64,000 nt of DNA from Halopiger goleimassiliensis (GTDB taxonomy: Archaea > Halobacteriota > Halobacteria > Halobacteriales > Natrialbaceae). Position numbers and translations under genes: made by a program. The notes under the pieces are model-generated. The model saw only the letters and a program-made list of their open reading frames with translations. It was not told the origin of the DNA and did no database searches. Location of the stretch: positions 2,431,360-2,495,359 of the forward strand of contig NZ_HG315690.1 of assembly GCF_000455345.1 (NCBI RefSeq), given 5' to 3'. Shown piece after piece: positions 1-8,702 of this stretch. Each line of letters starts with the position of its first letter. Within the stretch, counting starts at the first letter, position 1.

Positions 1-37
1 TTCCGCGCTTCCAATTTCGGTAGTCGGTGGCGCGCGC

Positions 38-73
38 TGTCGGCCAGCCGAGCGACGGCGAGGCTGGCCGACA
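38..73. repeat. 12-bp perfect inverted repeat
   Basis: Arms TGTCGGCCAGCC (38-49) and GGCTGGCCGACA (62-73) flank a 12-base loop. There is no T-run after it on either strand, so it is not a clear terminator. The rest of 1-279 has no convincing gene. It contains a run of GAGCGACCG/GGAGCGAG type sequence, common in haloarchaeal intergenic DNA, and a small dyad GACCAA-CTGA-TTGGTC at 210-225, downstream of the hydrolase gene that ends at 280. Confidence 0.5.
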
Positions 74-279
74 AAATCGTGCGAGGGATGAACGAGCGAC
101 CGACGGGAGCGAGTGAATCGGCTGGGGAGGGCGTGGCCACCCCCCGTGTCCACGATAGCAGGACGCTTCGTTTCGTCATCCTCCGTTCGAACTCACCGGT
201 CAGTTCGCAGACCAACTGATTGGTCAGATACGCACTGAAAGAGCCGTTCGAACTCGAGCCCCCGAGGGCCGTCCTCGGA

Positions 280-1014
280 TTACGACTCCGCGATCGTCGG
301 GACGCGGGCCTGCTCTTCGACCACGTCTGCACCCTCCTCGAGCGCCTCGAGCAGCAGGTCGACGTACCGGTCGCGGCTGATCGAGGAGAACAGTTCGTGG
401 CCGCCGTTGTAGAGGACGACGTGTTCGGCCGGGACGCGGTTGCCGATCGCCGCGAAGTCGATCAGCGGGTCGCGCAGCGACGCGAAGACGACCGCATCGT
501 GGTCGATGGCGAGCAGGTCCTGCTGTGCGTGGCGTGTCTCCCTGATGAACGCCGGGGAGACCCAGCGGGGCATCGTCGCGAGCTGGTGGTCGGTCGCCTT
601 CGTGCCGAGGACGGCCTCGTCCATCTCGCCGACCGGCAGACAGGGAAACGAGGTCGGCACTTTCGAGACGGCCTCGAGAACCTGCTCCGACGGGAACCGG
701 CTGCCGTAGCCCCACCAGGGGCTCAGGTAGACGTGGTTGTCGGCCCCGTCGAGCGCCTGGGCGACGAGCGCGCCCGCGCTGTGGCCGAGCAACTGGTACT
801 CCTCGAGGTCGCGGACGTACTCGGCGACCGGCTCGAGCCAGTCGGCCTTGAAGTCCTCGACGTTGGTGGGGAGTTCGAACGCGTGGACCCGGTAGCCGGC
901 CTCGGTCAGCGTCCCGATGAGCCAGCTGACGTTCTCGTGGGTCCAGCGGTTACCCCAGCCCATGACGAAGACGAGTTCCTTCTCACCGTCCTCGTTGAAG
1001 ACGCGGTGTCGCAT
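280..1014 (-). CDS. alpha/beta hydrolase family protein
   Basis: A 244-residue cytoplasmic protein with an alpha/beta hydrolase layout. The nucleophile elbow LLGHSAG puts the serine near residue 79. A likely acid lies in SLRDPLID (near 182) and the catalytic histidine in NGGHELF (near 206). No signal peptide or membrane segment is seen. The ATG at 1014 is chosen because the acidic, hydrolase-like sequence begins there, while upstream codons in the same frame read as arginine/proline-rich non-coding sequence. The substrate cannot be told from sequence; esterase or lipase-like activity is the family norm. It is transcribed alone, divergent from the gene at 1239. Confidence 0.85.
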   Translation of the reverse strand: MRHRVFNEDGEKELVFVMGWGNRWTHENVSWLIGTLTEAGYRVHAFELPTNVEDFKADWLEPVAEYVRDLEEYQLLGHSAGALVAQALDGADNHVYLSPWWGYGSRFPSEQVLEAVSKVPTSFPCLPVGEMDEAVLGTKATDHQLATMPRWVSPAFIRETRHAQQDLLAIDHDAVVFASLRDPLIDFAAIGNRVPAEHVVLYNGGHELFSSISRDRYVDLLLEALEEGADVVEEQARVPTIAES

Positions 1015-1238
1015 ATCCGTCCGTTGGCCGGGAACGGATAAAAAGGTGCTCTCTTGACACGTCCCTCGAGATCGGCGGTGATCGTAGCGAAATCGACGAT
1101 TCCACCGTGTTCCGACGGTCAGGATTCGTGATACGGACGGAAGCGGAACGGAGTCCGGGACGTCGATCCGGTCCGCTCCGGACCCCGGAGCCGGCACGCT
1201 GAGAAACGGTTTTGCGGCTCCGGGTCGAATCGCGACCG

Positions 1239-1904
1239 ATGACTGGACTGGACCGCACCGACGCGGTCGACCGCCTCGAGACGCTCGTCGAGACGGTCGA
1301 GTCAGAGCGCATGCCCGTCCCCGTCCGGGAGGTCTGGGCGTTCGGCGATATCGCGCTCGGTCTCGATCCGATCGACCGCCTGGACGTGTACCTGACGAAG
1401 GACCTGCTGGTCCGCGACGACAGCGACGTCGAGGGGGACCCCGACGAGCGATTCCGCGAGTCACACGGGATCGCGGGCGTCGGGAAATCGGTCCGGGCCG
1501 ACTGGGCCGTCGAACACCCCGAGTATCTCCGGGCCAACGCCAACGGTCACGCCGCCCCCGAGAAGTGTCTCGCGGCCCACCTGCTCGGCGAGGACGAACC
1601 GATCCACCTCGAGGTCTGTAACGCCTCCTTCGAGGACAACGTCACCCAGCGCCTGCGCGGGGCGAAACTGCGGGGCGATTACACCGAGTTGCTGGACCCG
1701 CGCGGCGTCTGTCTCTGGGTCGACGGCACCCGTAGCGACGAGGCGTTCCGCAAACTCCGCGAGAGCGAACTCGCCCTGCCGACACTGTCGGATTCGCTCG
1801 AGATGCTCGGCCTCGAGCGCGAAGAGGCCGACGAGGCGGCCCGGGAACTCCACGCCTGGCGGGAGCAACAGGAGGGCGTGACGGTCCGGGGCGACGTCGT
1901 CTAG
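1239..1904 (+). CDS. conserved haloarchaeal protein, nucleotidyltransferase-like N-terminus
   Basis: A 221-residue soluble acidic protein of a family I recognise only as widespread in haloarchaea. Residues 27-45 read VREVWAFGDIALGLDPIDR and lead into LDVYLTKD. This resembles the G-S...D-x-D region of minimal nucleotidyltransferases, but the acidic pair is not clearly spaced, so that link is inference. A Cys-containing block (APEKCLAAHLL...LEVCNASF) lies mid-protein, followed by a helical C-terminus. The ATG at 1239 opens the conserved-looking sequence. It ends two bases before the stop of the convergent permease gene. No function is assigned. Confidence 0.8.
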   Translation: MTGLDRTDAVDRLETLVETVESERMPVPVREVWAFGDIALGLDPIDRLDVYLTKDLLVRDDSDVEGDPDERFRESHGIAGVGKSVRADWAVEHPEYLRANANGHAAPEKCLAAHLLGEDEPIHLEVCNASFEDNVTQRLRGAKLRGDYTELLDPRGVCLWVDGTRSDEAFRKLRESELALPTLSDSLEMLGLEREEADEAARELHAWREQQEGVTVRGDVV

Positions 1905-1906
1905 AC

Positions 1907-2695
1907 CTAGATGTCTCGCCGGGAGAACCACAGTTGGCTGGCCACCAGCAAGGCCAGCGCCATTACGACCAGCACGCCGGCGCTCGTGAGATCGTAGGTA
2001 CCGTCGAGGAGGATCTCGTTCGGGTCGAAATACCGCGACGGCGCGACGAGTCCAAGGGCCTCGTAGTCGGTCTCGACCAGCAGCGACTCGAGGAAGTAGA
2101 GGACGAACGTGACGCCGAGAGCGGTCCGCTGGGCGATGCTGGCTCGGTCGAAGACGACCGACGCCAATAGGCCGACGCCGGCGCAGGCGAACAGGTAGGG
2201 GATCGACAGCAGATGAACAGCGAGCAAGTCACTCGCGGCAAGCGGTTCGTCGATCAGTTCGGCACCGACGTAGAGGACGACCGGCGTGAGGACGTTGACG
2301 GCCAGGATGGGGACGGCCAGCGCCGCGAACGTCTCGCCCACCAGTCGGGCGCGAGAGAGCGGCATCGCGAGCAGGATGTCGGTCCGACCACGGTCGACGT
2401 CGTCGGCGATCGTCCCGGCCGCGAGATACGCCAGATAGAGCCCCAGCAGGATGATCCAGCCGAAGACGTAGAGTTCGAACGCGAGAAACCCCTCGAGCGA
2501 CGTCATCGACTGGAGGTCGAACAGCCGGATCATCGCCTCGGGCATCGCCTCGAGGAGTTCTTCGTCGTCGCCGAACGCCTCGCTGTAGGAGGGGAACAGC
2601 CAGACCATGATCGCGGCGAGGACCGCCATCGCGAGCGAGAGGGAAAGGCTCCCACGGAATCGGCGTCTCCCGTCGTACCGCACGAATTCAAACAT
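1907..2695 (-). CDS. ABC transporter permease (ABC-2 type)
   Basis: A 262-residue integral membrane protein with about six hydrophobic segments: near 20-40, 75-100, 125-160, 175-200, 205-225 and 235-255. The order and the motif IADDVDRGRTDILLAMPLSRARL match ABC-2 type permeases that pair with a single ATPase. Its start ATGTTTGA overlaps the stop of the upstream ATPase gene by 8 bases (2688-2695), so the two are probably translationally coupled and form one exporter. The substrate is unknown; lipid, drug or peptide export are the usual options. Confidence 0.88.
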   Translation of the reverse strand: MFEFVRYDGRRRFRGSLSLSLAMAVLAAIMVWLFPSYSEAFGDDEELLEAMPEAMIRLFDLQSMTSLEGFLAFELYVFGWIILLGLYLAYLAAGTIADDVDRGRTDILLAMPLSRARLVGETFAALAVPILAVNVLTPVVLYVGAELIDEPLAASDLLAVHLLSIPYLFACAGVGLLASVVFDRASIAQRTALGVTFVLYFLESLLVETDYEALGLVAPSRYFDPNEILLDGTYDLTSAGVLVVMALALLVASQLWFSRRDI

Positions 2696-3683
2696 CGGTC
2701 TCGCCTCCGTCGGCCGCCTCACCCGGGCTCCCGGCACGCGTCGCCGAGGCGTCGTCCTCGCCGGGAACCGGTTCGTCGTCGCCATAGAACCGCAGGAAGA
2801 CGTCCTCCAGCGGGGCTTCTTCGATCGTACAGTCGAGCAACTCGAGGCCGCGGAGTCGCTCGAGGACGGCGTTGACGTCCCCGGTGTGGGTGAACGTGAC
2901 CTCGGTGACGGCATCCGCGTCGCCGGTACCGTCGTCGTGGACGGTCACCTCGAGGTCGTGGACGCCCTCGCCGTCGAACGTCGCGGGCGGGTGGTCGCCG
3001 AGCGCGCGCAGGCGGACGAGTTTGCCGCTGCGGTGTAACAGCGACTCGACGGGTTCGACGGCCACGAGTCGGCCGTTCCGGATGATCCCGACGCGGTCGC
3101 AGAGCCGACGGACCTCGCCGAGGACGTGCGAGGAGAAGAAGACGGTGAGCCCGCGCTCGCGTTCGTCCCGGAGGAAGGAGGCGAAGCGCTGTTTCATCAG
3201 CGGATCCAGGCCGCCGGTCGGTTCGTCGAGGATCACGAGGTCCGGATCGTGCATGAACGTCGTCACCAGGCCGAGTTTGCGGACGTTCCCGTGGGAGTAG
3301 TCCCGCACCGGGCGATCGAGCGGCGGGTCGAACAACTCGAGCAGTTCCGCGCTGCGCTCGTCGCCCTTGATCGACGCGTGTAACTCGAGGACCTGCCGGC
3401 CCGTCACCCCCTCGTCGAACGCCGGGTTGTCCGGCAGGTAGCCCAGTCGCCGTTTCGCCTCGATGAGTTGGCGCTCGTCGGTCACGTCCCGGCCGAAGAT
3501 GCGGGCGGTGCCCGCGGTCGGCGAGACGAACCCCAGTAGCGTCCGGATCGTCGTCGTCTTTCCCGCCCCGTTCGGACCGAGGTAGCCGAAGATCTCCCCC
3601 TCCTCGACGGTGAAGGTGACGCCGTCGGTGGCGAGCACCTCGCCGTACTCCTTCGTGAGCCCCTCGAGTTCGATCGCTGCCAT
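2688..3683 (-). CDS. ABC transporter ATP-binding protein
   Basis: A 331-residue ATPase of the ABC-2 exporter class. Walker A is GPNGAGKTT (36-44), Walker B is LVILDEPTGGLD (149-160) and the switch histidine is in FFSSHVLGE. The signature motif is unusual, reading DYSHGNVRKLGL instead of LSGGQ, a variant seen in this subfamily. The C-terminal ~40 residues are acidic and disordered-looking. A TATA-like TGTTTACATG on the minus strand (about 3704-3714) sits about 25 bases upstream of the ATG at 3683, so the transcript is probably leaderless. It is the first gene of a two-gene operon with the permease. The 173-base gap to the divergent amidohydrolase carries both promoters. Confidence 0.93.
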   Translation of the reverse strand: MAAIELEGLTKEYGEVLATDGVTFTVEEGEIFGYLGPNGAGKTTTIRTLLGFVSPTAGTARIFGRDVTDERQLIEAKRRLGYLPDNPAFDEGVTGRQVLELHASIKGDERSAELLELFDPPLDRPVRDYSHGNVRKLGLVTTFMHDPDLVILDEPTGGLDPLMKQRFASFLRDERERGLTVFFSSHVLGEVRRLCDRVGIIRNGRLVAVEPVESLLHRSGKLVRLRALGDHPPATFDGEGVHDLEVTVHDDGTGDADAVTEVTFTHTGDVNAVLERLRGLELLDCTIEEAPLEDVFLRFYGDDEPVPGEDDASATRAGSPGEAADGGETDV

Positions 3684-3856
3684 GCCCTAGGTCATGGGCG
3701 TCGATCCCCATGTAAACACCCGGTAACGTCCGGCGTTCGGAGCCGTCGACGCCGAGTCGCTCCCGTCTCGCTTCGACCGACGGAACCGGACGTGGCCGCC
3801 GGGCCGGCGTCGGCCCACGTCGAACGGTTGAAGGAATCGCCCACGAACACCCCGGT

Positions 3857-4882
3857 ATGGAACTGACCGGAACCGTACTCCGCGGTCGGGAGTTCGAGCC
3901 CGTCGAGGGACGGGTCGTCGTCGGGGACGACGGACGGATCGAAGCGGTCGAGGAGGCGTCGGTCGAGAGCACCGACATCGTGGTGCCGGCGTTCGTCAAC
4001 GCCCACACCCACGTCGGGGACTCGATCGCCAAGGAAGCCGGCGGCGGGCTCTCGCTCGAGGAACTCGTCGCGCCGCCGGACGGACTGAAACACCGGCTGC
4101 TCCGGCAGGCCTCGCGCGAGGAACTGATCGAGGGGATGCGCCGCTCTCTGCGGTACATGCGCCGCGGTGGCACCGCGGCCTGTCTCGACTTCCGGGAGGG
4201 CGACGTCGAGGGCGTCGAGATGCTCCGGGAGGCCGCCGACGGGATCGACCTCGACGCGCTGGCGTTCGCCCGCGGCTCGATCGAGGCGATGAAGGCAGGC
4301 GACGGTTTCGGTGCCAGCGGCGCGAACGATGCGACCTTCGACCGCGAGCGGGACGCGACGCGGGAGGCGGGCAAACCGTTCGGGATCCACGCCGGCGAGG
4401 TCGACGCCAGCGACGTCGACCCCGCGCTGGACCTCGAGCCGGACTTCCTCGTCCACGTGGTCCACCCCGAACCGGCCCACCTCGAGCGGATCGCCGCCCA
4501 GGAGGTGCCGGTCGTCGTCTGTCCGCGCTCCAATCTCGTCACCGACGTCGGGCTCTCACCCTACGAGGAACTCGCCGAGCGCACGATGCTCGCGCTGGGG
4601 ACGGACAACGTCTTCCTCAACTCGCCGTCGATGTTCCGTGAGATGGCCGTCCTCTCGAAGCTCTCGGACCTGCCCGCCGCGGAGATCCTCCGGATGGCGA
4701 CCGTCAACGGGGCCGAGATCGCCGACCTCGAGTACGGGCTGATCGAACCCGGCCGCGAGGCCAGACTGCTGGTGATAGACGGCGACTCGGACAACCTCGC
4801 CGGCGCGCAGGACCCGGTCCGTGCCGTCGTTCGTCGGGCGAGCGTCGACGACGTCCGGGACGTGATCACGCCGTCGGCGTGA
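3857..4882 (+). CDS. amidohydrolase family protein
   Basis: A 341-residue metal-dependent hydrolase with the TIM-barrel amidohydrolase pattern. It has the first metal site in VNAHTHVGDS (near 54-57), histidines in GIHAGE and LVHVVHPEP, and the catalytic aspartate in LALGTDN. The N- and C-terminal beta segments (VLRGREFEPVEGRVVVGDDGRIEAV and the ARLLVIDGDS end) form the usual composite domain. It resembles cytosine deaminase/chlorohydrolase-like enzymes, so deamination or hydrolysis of a nucleobase-like compound is plausible, but the substrate is not fixed. Single gene, plus strand. Confidence 0.88.
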   Translation: MELTGTVLRGREFEPVEGRVVVGDDGRIEAVEEASVESTDIVVPAFVNAHTHVGDSIAKEAGGGLSLEELVAPPDGLKHRLLRQASREELIEGMRRSLRYMRRGGTAACLDFREGDVEGVEMLREAADGIDLDALAFARGSIEAMKAGDGFGASGANDATFDRERDATREAGKPFGIHAGEVDASDVDPALDLEPDFLVHVVHPEPAHLERIAAQEVPVVVCPRSNLVTDVGLSPYEELAERTMLALGTDNVFLNSPSMFREMAVLSKLSDLPAAEILRMATVNGAEIADLEYGLIEPGREARLLVIDGDSDNLAGAQDPVRAVVRRASVDDVRDVITPSA

Positions 4883-4962
4883 CTCCAGGACGCCGGCTAC
4901 TTCTCTTGATGTTTCGTAGCAACACTTATGCTCGCTGGCGAGGTACGTGATGACATAGCACG

Positions 4963-5442
4963 ATGTACGATCGTATCCTCGTCCCCACGGACGGCTCGTC
5001 GGAGGTCGACCAGGCCCTCGAGTACGCCTTCGACCTCGCGCGCGAGCACGACGCGTCGATCCGGACGCTCTACGTCGTCAACGCGGCCGGCTACGGCGGC
5101 CTCCCGATGGAGACGGCCTGGGAGGGGATCAGCGAGGCGCTCAGGGACGAGGGAACGGCGGCGATCGAACACGTCGAGGCGATCGCCCCGCCGGACCTCG
5201 ACGTCGAGGGCGAGGTCCGCGAGGGATCGCCGAGTCGCGTCATCGCGGAGGAGGCCGACCGGCGCGACTGCGACCTGATCGTCATGGGCACCCACGGCCG
5301 CGGCGGCATCGACCGTCTCCTGCTCGGCAGCGTCACCGAACGCGTCGTCAGGTGCGCGCCCGTCCCTGTCCTCACGGTCCAGGTCGACGTCGACGCCGAC
5401 GACGAACCCCGCAAAACGTCCTCACAGGTCGCAGTCGAGTGA
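4963..5442 (+). CDS. universal stress protein UspA family
   Basis: A 159-residue single-domain Usp protein. It opens with YDRILVPTDGS and carries the ATP-binding pattern G-x2-G-x9-GS as GTHGRGGIDRLLLGS (about residues 107-121). The last ~20 residues are an acidic extension. A TATA-like CACTTATG lies at 4923-4930, giving a leader of about 10 bases before the ATG. It is likely a cytoplasmic ATP-binding stress protein; its partner is unknown. The following 193 bases, up to the birA stop, hold no gene I can support. Confidence 0.92.
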   Translation: MYDRILVPTDGSSEVDQALEYAFDLAREHDASIRTLYVVNAAGYGGLPMETAWEGISEALRDEGTAAIEHVEAIAPPDLDVEGEVREGSPSRVIAEEADRRDCDLIVMGTHGRGGIDRLLLGSVTERVVRCAPVPVLTVQVDVDADDEPRKTSSQVAVE

Positions 5443-5635
5443 GGTCCCGACCCGTTCGCGGCCAACAGCCGACAGACCGCCCAGCCGAACGTCCTGTATG
5501 CCGACCTGTCGTGGTCAGCGGCTACTTTACCCCCCGCGTACCGGCCGTCGGTGACCGCCCGCTGGCGACGTCGATTCTCGCCTGGCTGCTGTGGCACCGC
5601 CACCGCCGGACCCGGGACCTCCTCGAGTAGCGCGC

Positions 5636-6574
5636 TCAGACCGGCCGCAGGTGCTCGCAGTCGCCCGCCGCAACCGTCTCCCGACCGTCGTCGGTCTCGA
5701 GGACGAGCGCGCCCGCGTCGGTGACGTCGACGGCGTCGCCGACGACCTCGCCGGCCGGCCGCTCGACGCGAACGCGCTGGCCGAGCGTCAGCGCCAGGTC
5801 GCGCCAGGCGGGGACGACGGCTGCGAGGTCCGTCCGCAGGGCCTCGAACTCCTCGAGCAGGCGCTGGACGAACCGCCGGCGGTCGACGTCGCCGGCTTCC
5901 TCGCGGACGCTCGTCGCACCCTCGGGCAGTTCCTCGACGTCGAGGTTGGCGTTGACGCCGACGCCGACGACGAGCCACGCGACCCGGTCGGTCTCGCCCT
6001 CCATCTCCGTGAGGATGCCCGCGAGTTTCCGGTAGTCGCCGGCCTCGCCGACGGCGACGACGACGTCGTTGGGCCACTTGATCCGGGCGTCGACTCCGGC
6101 CTCGCGGGCGGCCCGTGCCGTCGCGACCGACGCCGCGAGCGTGTACAGCGGCGCTCGCGGGGGCGCGATCGTCGGACGGGTGACGACGCTCAGCCAGACG
6201 CCGCCCGAGGGGGCGGTCCACTCGCGCTCGAGCCGTCCCCGGCCCCCGGTCTGTTCGTCAGCGAGGACGACCACGTCCGCTGCGCCGTCGGTCGCCAGTT
6301 CGCGCGCTCGGTCGTTCGTGCTCCCGATTGCCTCGTGGTACTCGACCGCAAACGGCGCTTCGAGGTCGAACTCGACGGTCGCTCCGGTGTAATCGGCGAT
6401 CCCGGCGAGTCGATACCCGTCCGGGCCGCTCTCGATCTCGAAGCCCGCGTCCCGGAGTTCGTCGACGTGTTTCCAGACCGCGGCCCGCGAGATTTCGAGG
6501 TCCGTTGCGAGGTCGGGTCCCGTCACCGGGCCGTCGGCGACCGACTCGAGGATCGCCCGTCGCGTCTCCTGCAT
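5636..6574 (-). CDS. birA: biotin--[acetyl-CoA-carboxylase] ligase with HTH domain
   Basis: A 312-residue bifunctional BirA. An N-terminal winged helix (ETRRAILESVADGPVTGPDL through SRAAVWKHVDELRDAG) precedes the ligase core. The biotin and ATP loop is GGRGRLEREWTAPSGGVW, the KWPNDV motif is present, and a small C-terminal beta domain ends the protein. It attaches biotin to the biotin carrier of acyl-CoA carboxylases, and the helix-turn-helix suggests a repressor role too. The ATG at 6574 is chosen because upstream codons are arginine-rich and non-coding in character. Transcribed alone; it is divergent from the small gene at 6688. Confidence 0.95.
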   Translation of the reverse strand: MQETRRAILESVADGPVTGPDLATDLEISRAAVWKHVDELRDAGFEIESGPDGYRLAGIADYTGATVEFDLEAPFAVEYHEAIGSTNDRARELATDGAADVVVLADEQTGGRGRLEREWTAPSGGVWLSVVTRPTIAPPRAPLYTLAASVATARAAREAGVDARIKWPNDVVVAVGEAGDYRKLAGILTEMEGETDRVAWLVVGVGVNANLDVEELPEGATSVREEAGDVDRRRFVQRLLEEFEALRTDLAAVVPAWRDLALTLGQRVRVERPAGEVVGDAVDVTDAGALVLETDDGRETVAAGDCEHLRPV

Positions 6575-6687
6575 ACGTACCGAGGGGTGGCGGACCCATT
6601 TGAATCGCGTGGATCTGCCGGTCGGCCCCCCGTCACCGAAGCGAAACCGCCGGAACGCTGTAGTACCTCGTGGCTGTAGGTTCACAC

Positions 6688-6912
6688 ATGGCGTCCGACC
6701 ACGACGGCGACCACGAACACGAACTGGAAGCCGAGTACCTCTCGCCGAGCGACGCGACGGTCCTCGAAATCGAGGACGAAGACGGCGGGCTTCGGCTCGA
6801 GGTCGTCCTCCCGTGTCCGACGTGCAACGAACCGGTACGGGCGTCCGCACCCGTCGAGAGCGTCGTCGACGCGGACGTCGAACTCCCCGTCGACGATTCG
6901 ATCTACGACTAG
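6688..6912 (+). CDS. small acidic CxxC protein
   Basis: A 74-residue, strongly acidic protein with one knuckle CPTCNEPVRAS near residue 46, which may bind zinc with a partner or dimer. The N-terminus is histidine/aspartate-rich (MASDHDGDHEHELEAEYLSP). I recognise no family function. The ATG at 6688 is preferred over the in-frame GTG at 6670, which adds only six residues. It lies divergent from birA. Small zinc-knuckle proteins are abundant in haloarchaea and most are uncharacterised. Confidence 0.65.
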   Translation: MASDHDGDHEHELEAEYLSPSDATVLEIEDEDGGLRLEVVLPCPTCNEPVRASAPVESVVDADVELPVDDSIYD

Positions 6913-7035
6913 TCCCGTCGAACTCGAGTCGTCGCCGTCGAAGGGGCCGGTTCCTCTCCCGTTTTCGAGCCGTAATGACTCCCACCGACCGAAGAGACGA
7001 AACCGTGATGGACGGCCGTCGACAAGATCCCGGTG

Positions 7036-7998
7036 ATGGACTGTAATCGGTGTGACGAAGAGGCGGTCATGCACGCCGCCTACTCGGGGGCACACCTCTG
7101 TGCGGATCACTTCCGCGAGTCGGTGGAAAAGCGGGTCCGACGTCGGGTGCGCCGGGACGACCTCGTGCCGCGGGACGCATCGCCCGAGAACCCCCAGACG
7201 TGGGTGATCGGCCTCTCCGGCGGCAAGGACAGCGTCGTCCTCACGAAGATCCTCCACGACACCTTCGCCGAGGACCCCCGCATCGAACTCGTCGGCCTGA
7301 CGATCCACGAGGGCATCGAGGGCTACCGCGACAAGTCCGTCGACGCCTGCGTCGACCTCGCCGCGGACCTCGGAATCCGGCACGAACTGGTCTCTTACGC
7401 CGACGAGTTCGGCATCGAGATGGACGACGTCGTCGAGGACGACCCCGAGAACATGGCCGCCTGCGCCTACTGCGGGGTGTTCCGCCGGGACATCTTGGAG
7501 CGCTACGCCGACGACCTCGAGGCCGACCTCCTGCTGACGGGCCACAACCTCGACGACGAGGCCCAGACTGCGCTGATGAACTTCCTCGAGGGCGACGTCG
7601 CCCAGATCGCCAAACACTTCGACGCCAGCCTCGGCCCCCTCTCCGAGCGCGAGGAGCAGGACGACTTCGTCCCGCGCGCCAAGCCGCTCCGGGACGTCCC
7701 CGAGAAGGAGGTCGCCCTCTACGCCCACCTGGAGGATCTCCCCGCCCACATCACGGAGTGTCCCCACGCCAGCGAAGCGTATCGCGGCGAGATTCAGCAA
7801 CTCCTGTACGACTTAGAGGAGAACCACCCCGGAACGCGTCACTCGATCCTCTCGGGCTACGAGGAACTGGCCGGCATCGCCGCCGAAGAGTACAACGACG
7901 ACGCGACAAGCGCCGACCTCCAGGCGTGTGCCGAATGCGGCTCGATGACGACGCGCGAGGTCTGTCGGAAGTGTTCGTTACTCGAGTCGCTCGTCTGA
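7036..7998 (+). CDS. ncsA: tRNA 2-thiolation protein NcsA
   Basis: A 320-residue PP-loop ATPase of the TtuA/Ncs6 group. The N-terminal zinc site is MDCNRC...HLCADHF, the PP-loop is SGGKDS (61-66), the central pair is CAYCG, and the C-terminal zinc ribbon is CAECGSMTTREVCRKC. These enzymes adenylate uridine 34 (or 54) of tRNA and insert sulfur, in archaea with the ubiquitin-like SAMP proteins as sulfur carriers. An in-frame GTG sits one codon upstream (7033); the ATG at 7036 begins the conserved cysteine motif. Monocistronic by spacing. Confidence 0.93.
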   Translation: MDCNRCDEEAVMHAAYSGAHLCADHFRESVEKRVRRRVRRDDLVPRDASPENPQTWVIGLSGGKDSVVLTKILHDTFAEDPRIELVGLTIHEGIEGYRDKSVDACVDLAADLGIRHELVSYADEFGIEMDDVVEDDPENMAACAYCGVFRRDILERYADDLEADLLLTGHNLDDEAQTALMNFLEGDVAQIAKHFDASLGPLSEREEQDDFVPRAKPLRDVPEKEVALYAHLEDLPAHITECPHASEAYRGEIQQLLYDLEENHPGTRHSILSGYEELAGIAAEEYNDDATSADLQACAECGSMTTREVCRKCSLLESLV

Positions 7999-8101
7999 GG
8001 GGCTGTTCGATAGCGCCGTCGACCCGTTCAGGAAATCGTGAGTCGCCCGACAGGTGCAGGCACGCTCGCTTTCCCCTGACCGGGACTACTGGGAGTGAAC
8101 C

Positions 8102-8539
8102 ATGAGCGACACGCCGACCGACACCGAACCGACCGGCAGTACCGCACCGAATCGGACGACCCTGAACACGGATACGATGCAGTGGGTGAGCGCGATCGTC
8201 GCCCTGGCCGGACTGGGCCTCGTGGCCTACCCCTTCATGTTCGAGGCCACGGAGACGGCGATCTGGAACGATACCCTGGTGGGAACGGCGATCTTCCTGG
8301 CCGCCGGCTACAACTTCTACCGGCTCTCGAAAGACCGGTTGGCGAGCGTCGGTGCCGCCGTGCTGGCCGCGCTGCTCGGCCTGTGGGCGCTCGCCTCGCC
8401 TGCGGTCATCGAGATGGGCAGTAGCGAACTCGCGATAACTACCGCCGCCGGCGGACTGCTCGCCGCCGCCCTCTCGATCTACAACGCCTACGCGAACAAC
8501 CGCGCCGACACCCCCGAACACGCCCGCACTCGAGCGTAA
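8102..8539 (+). CDS. SPW repeat membrane protein
   Basis: A 145-residue membrane protein with four hydrophobic helices arranged as two pairs. Its repeats resemble the SPW family: MQWVSAIVALAGLGLVAYP followed by ETAIWNDTLVGTAIFLAAGYNFYR, then a second unit with ALASPAVIEMG. The N-terminal 25 residues are polar and threonine-rich, and the C-terminus is charged. The function of SPW proteins is not known. It starts at the ATG preceded by gtgaacc. The 163 bases downstream, to the stop of the convergent nucleotidyltransferase, hold nothing I can support. Confidence 0.75.
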   Translation: MSDTPTDTEPTGSTAPNRTTLNTDTMQWVSAIVALAGLGLVAYPFMFEATETAIWNDTLVGTAIFLAAGYNFYRLSKDRLASVGAAVLAALLGLWALASPAVIEMGSSELAITTAAGGLLAAALSIYNAYANNRADTPEHARTRA

Positions 8540-8702
8540 CCGACCGGATCCTCGTCCACAACTGCCCGCCTCGAATCGCCCGTTCGAGAACCGATTCGAC
8601 GCGTTCGTTCACCGTCGTACGCACGGCGACGGCCCGTTTTCGCGGCGTGTACGACACGTCATACGTTCGGCAGACTCTCGAAAACGATCGCGTTGGCGCG
8701 GA

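Noticed and set aside
5443-5635. Frame ending in a basic/hydrophobic stretch TSILAWLLWHRHRRTRDLLE
   Set aside because: It has no start codon at a plausible place apart from frames running out of uspA, and no match I recognise.
8439-8657. Minus-strand frame of 72 codons after the SPW gene
   Set aside because: More than half is arginine-rich antisense of the SPW gene; only about 40 residues look protein-like, which is not enough.
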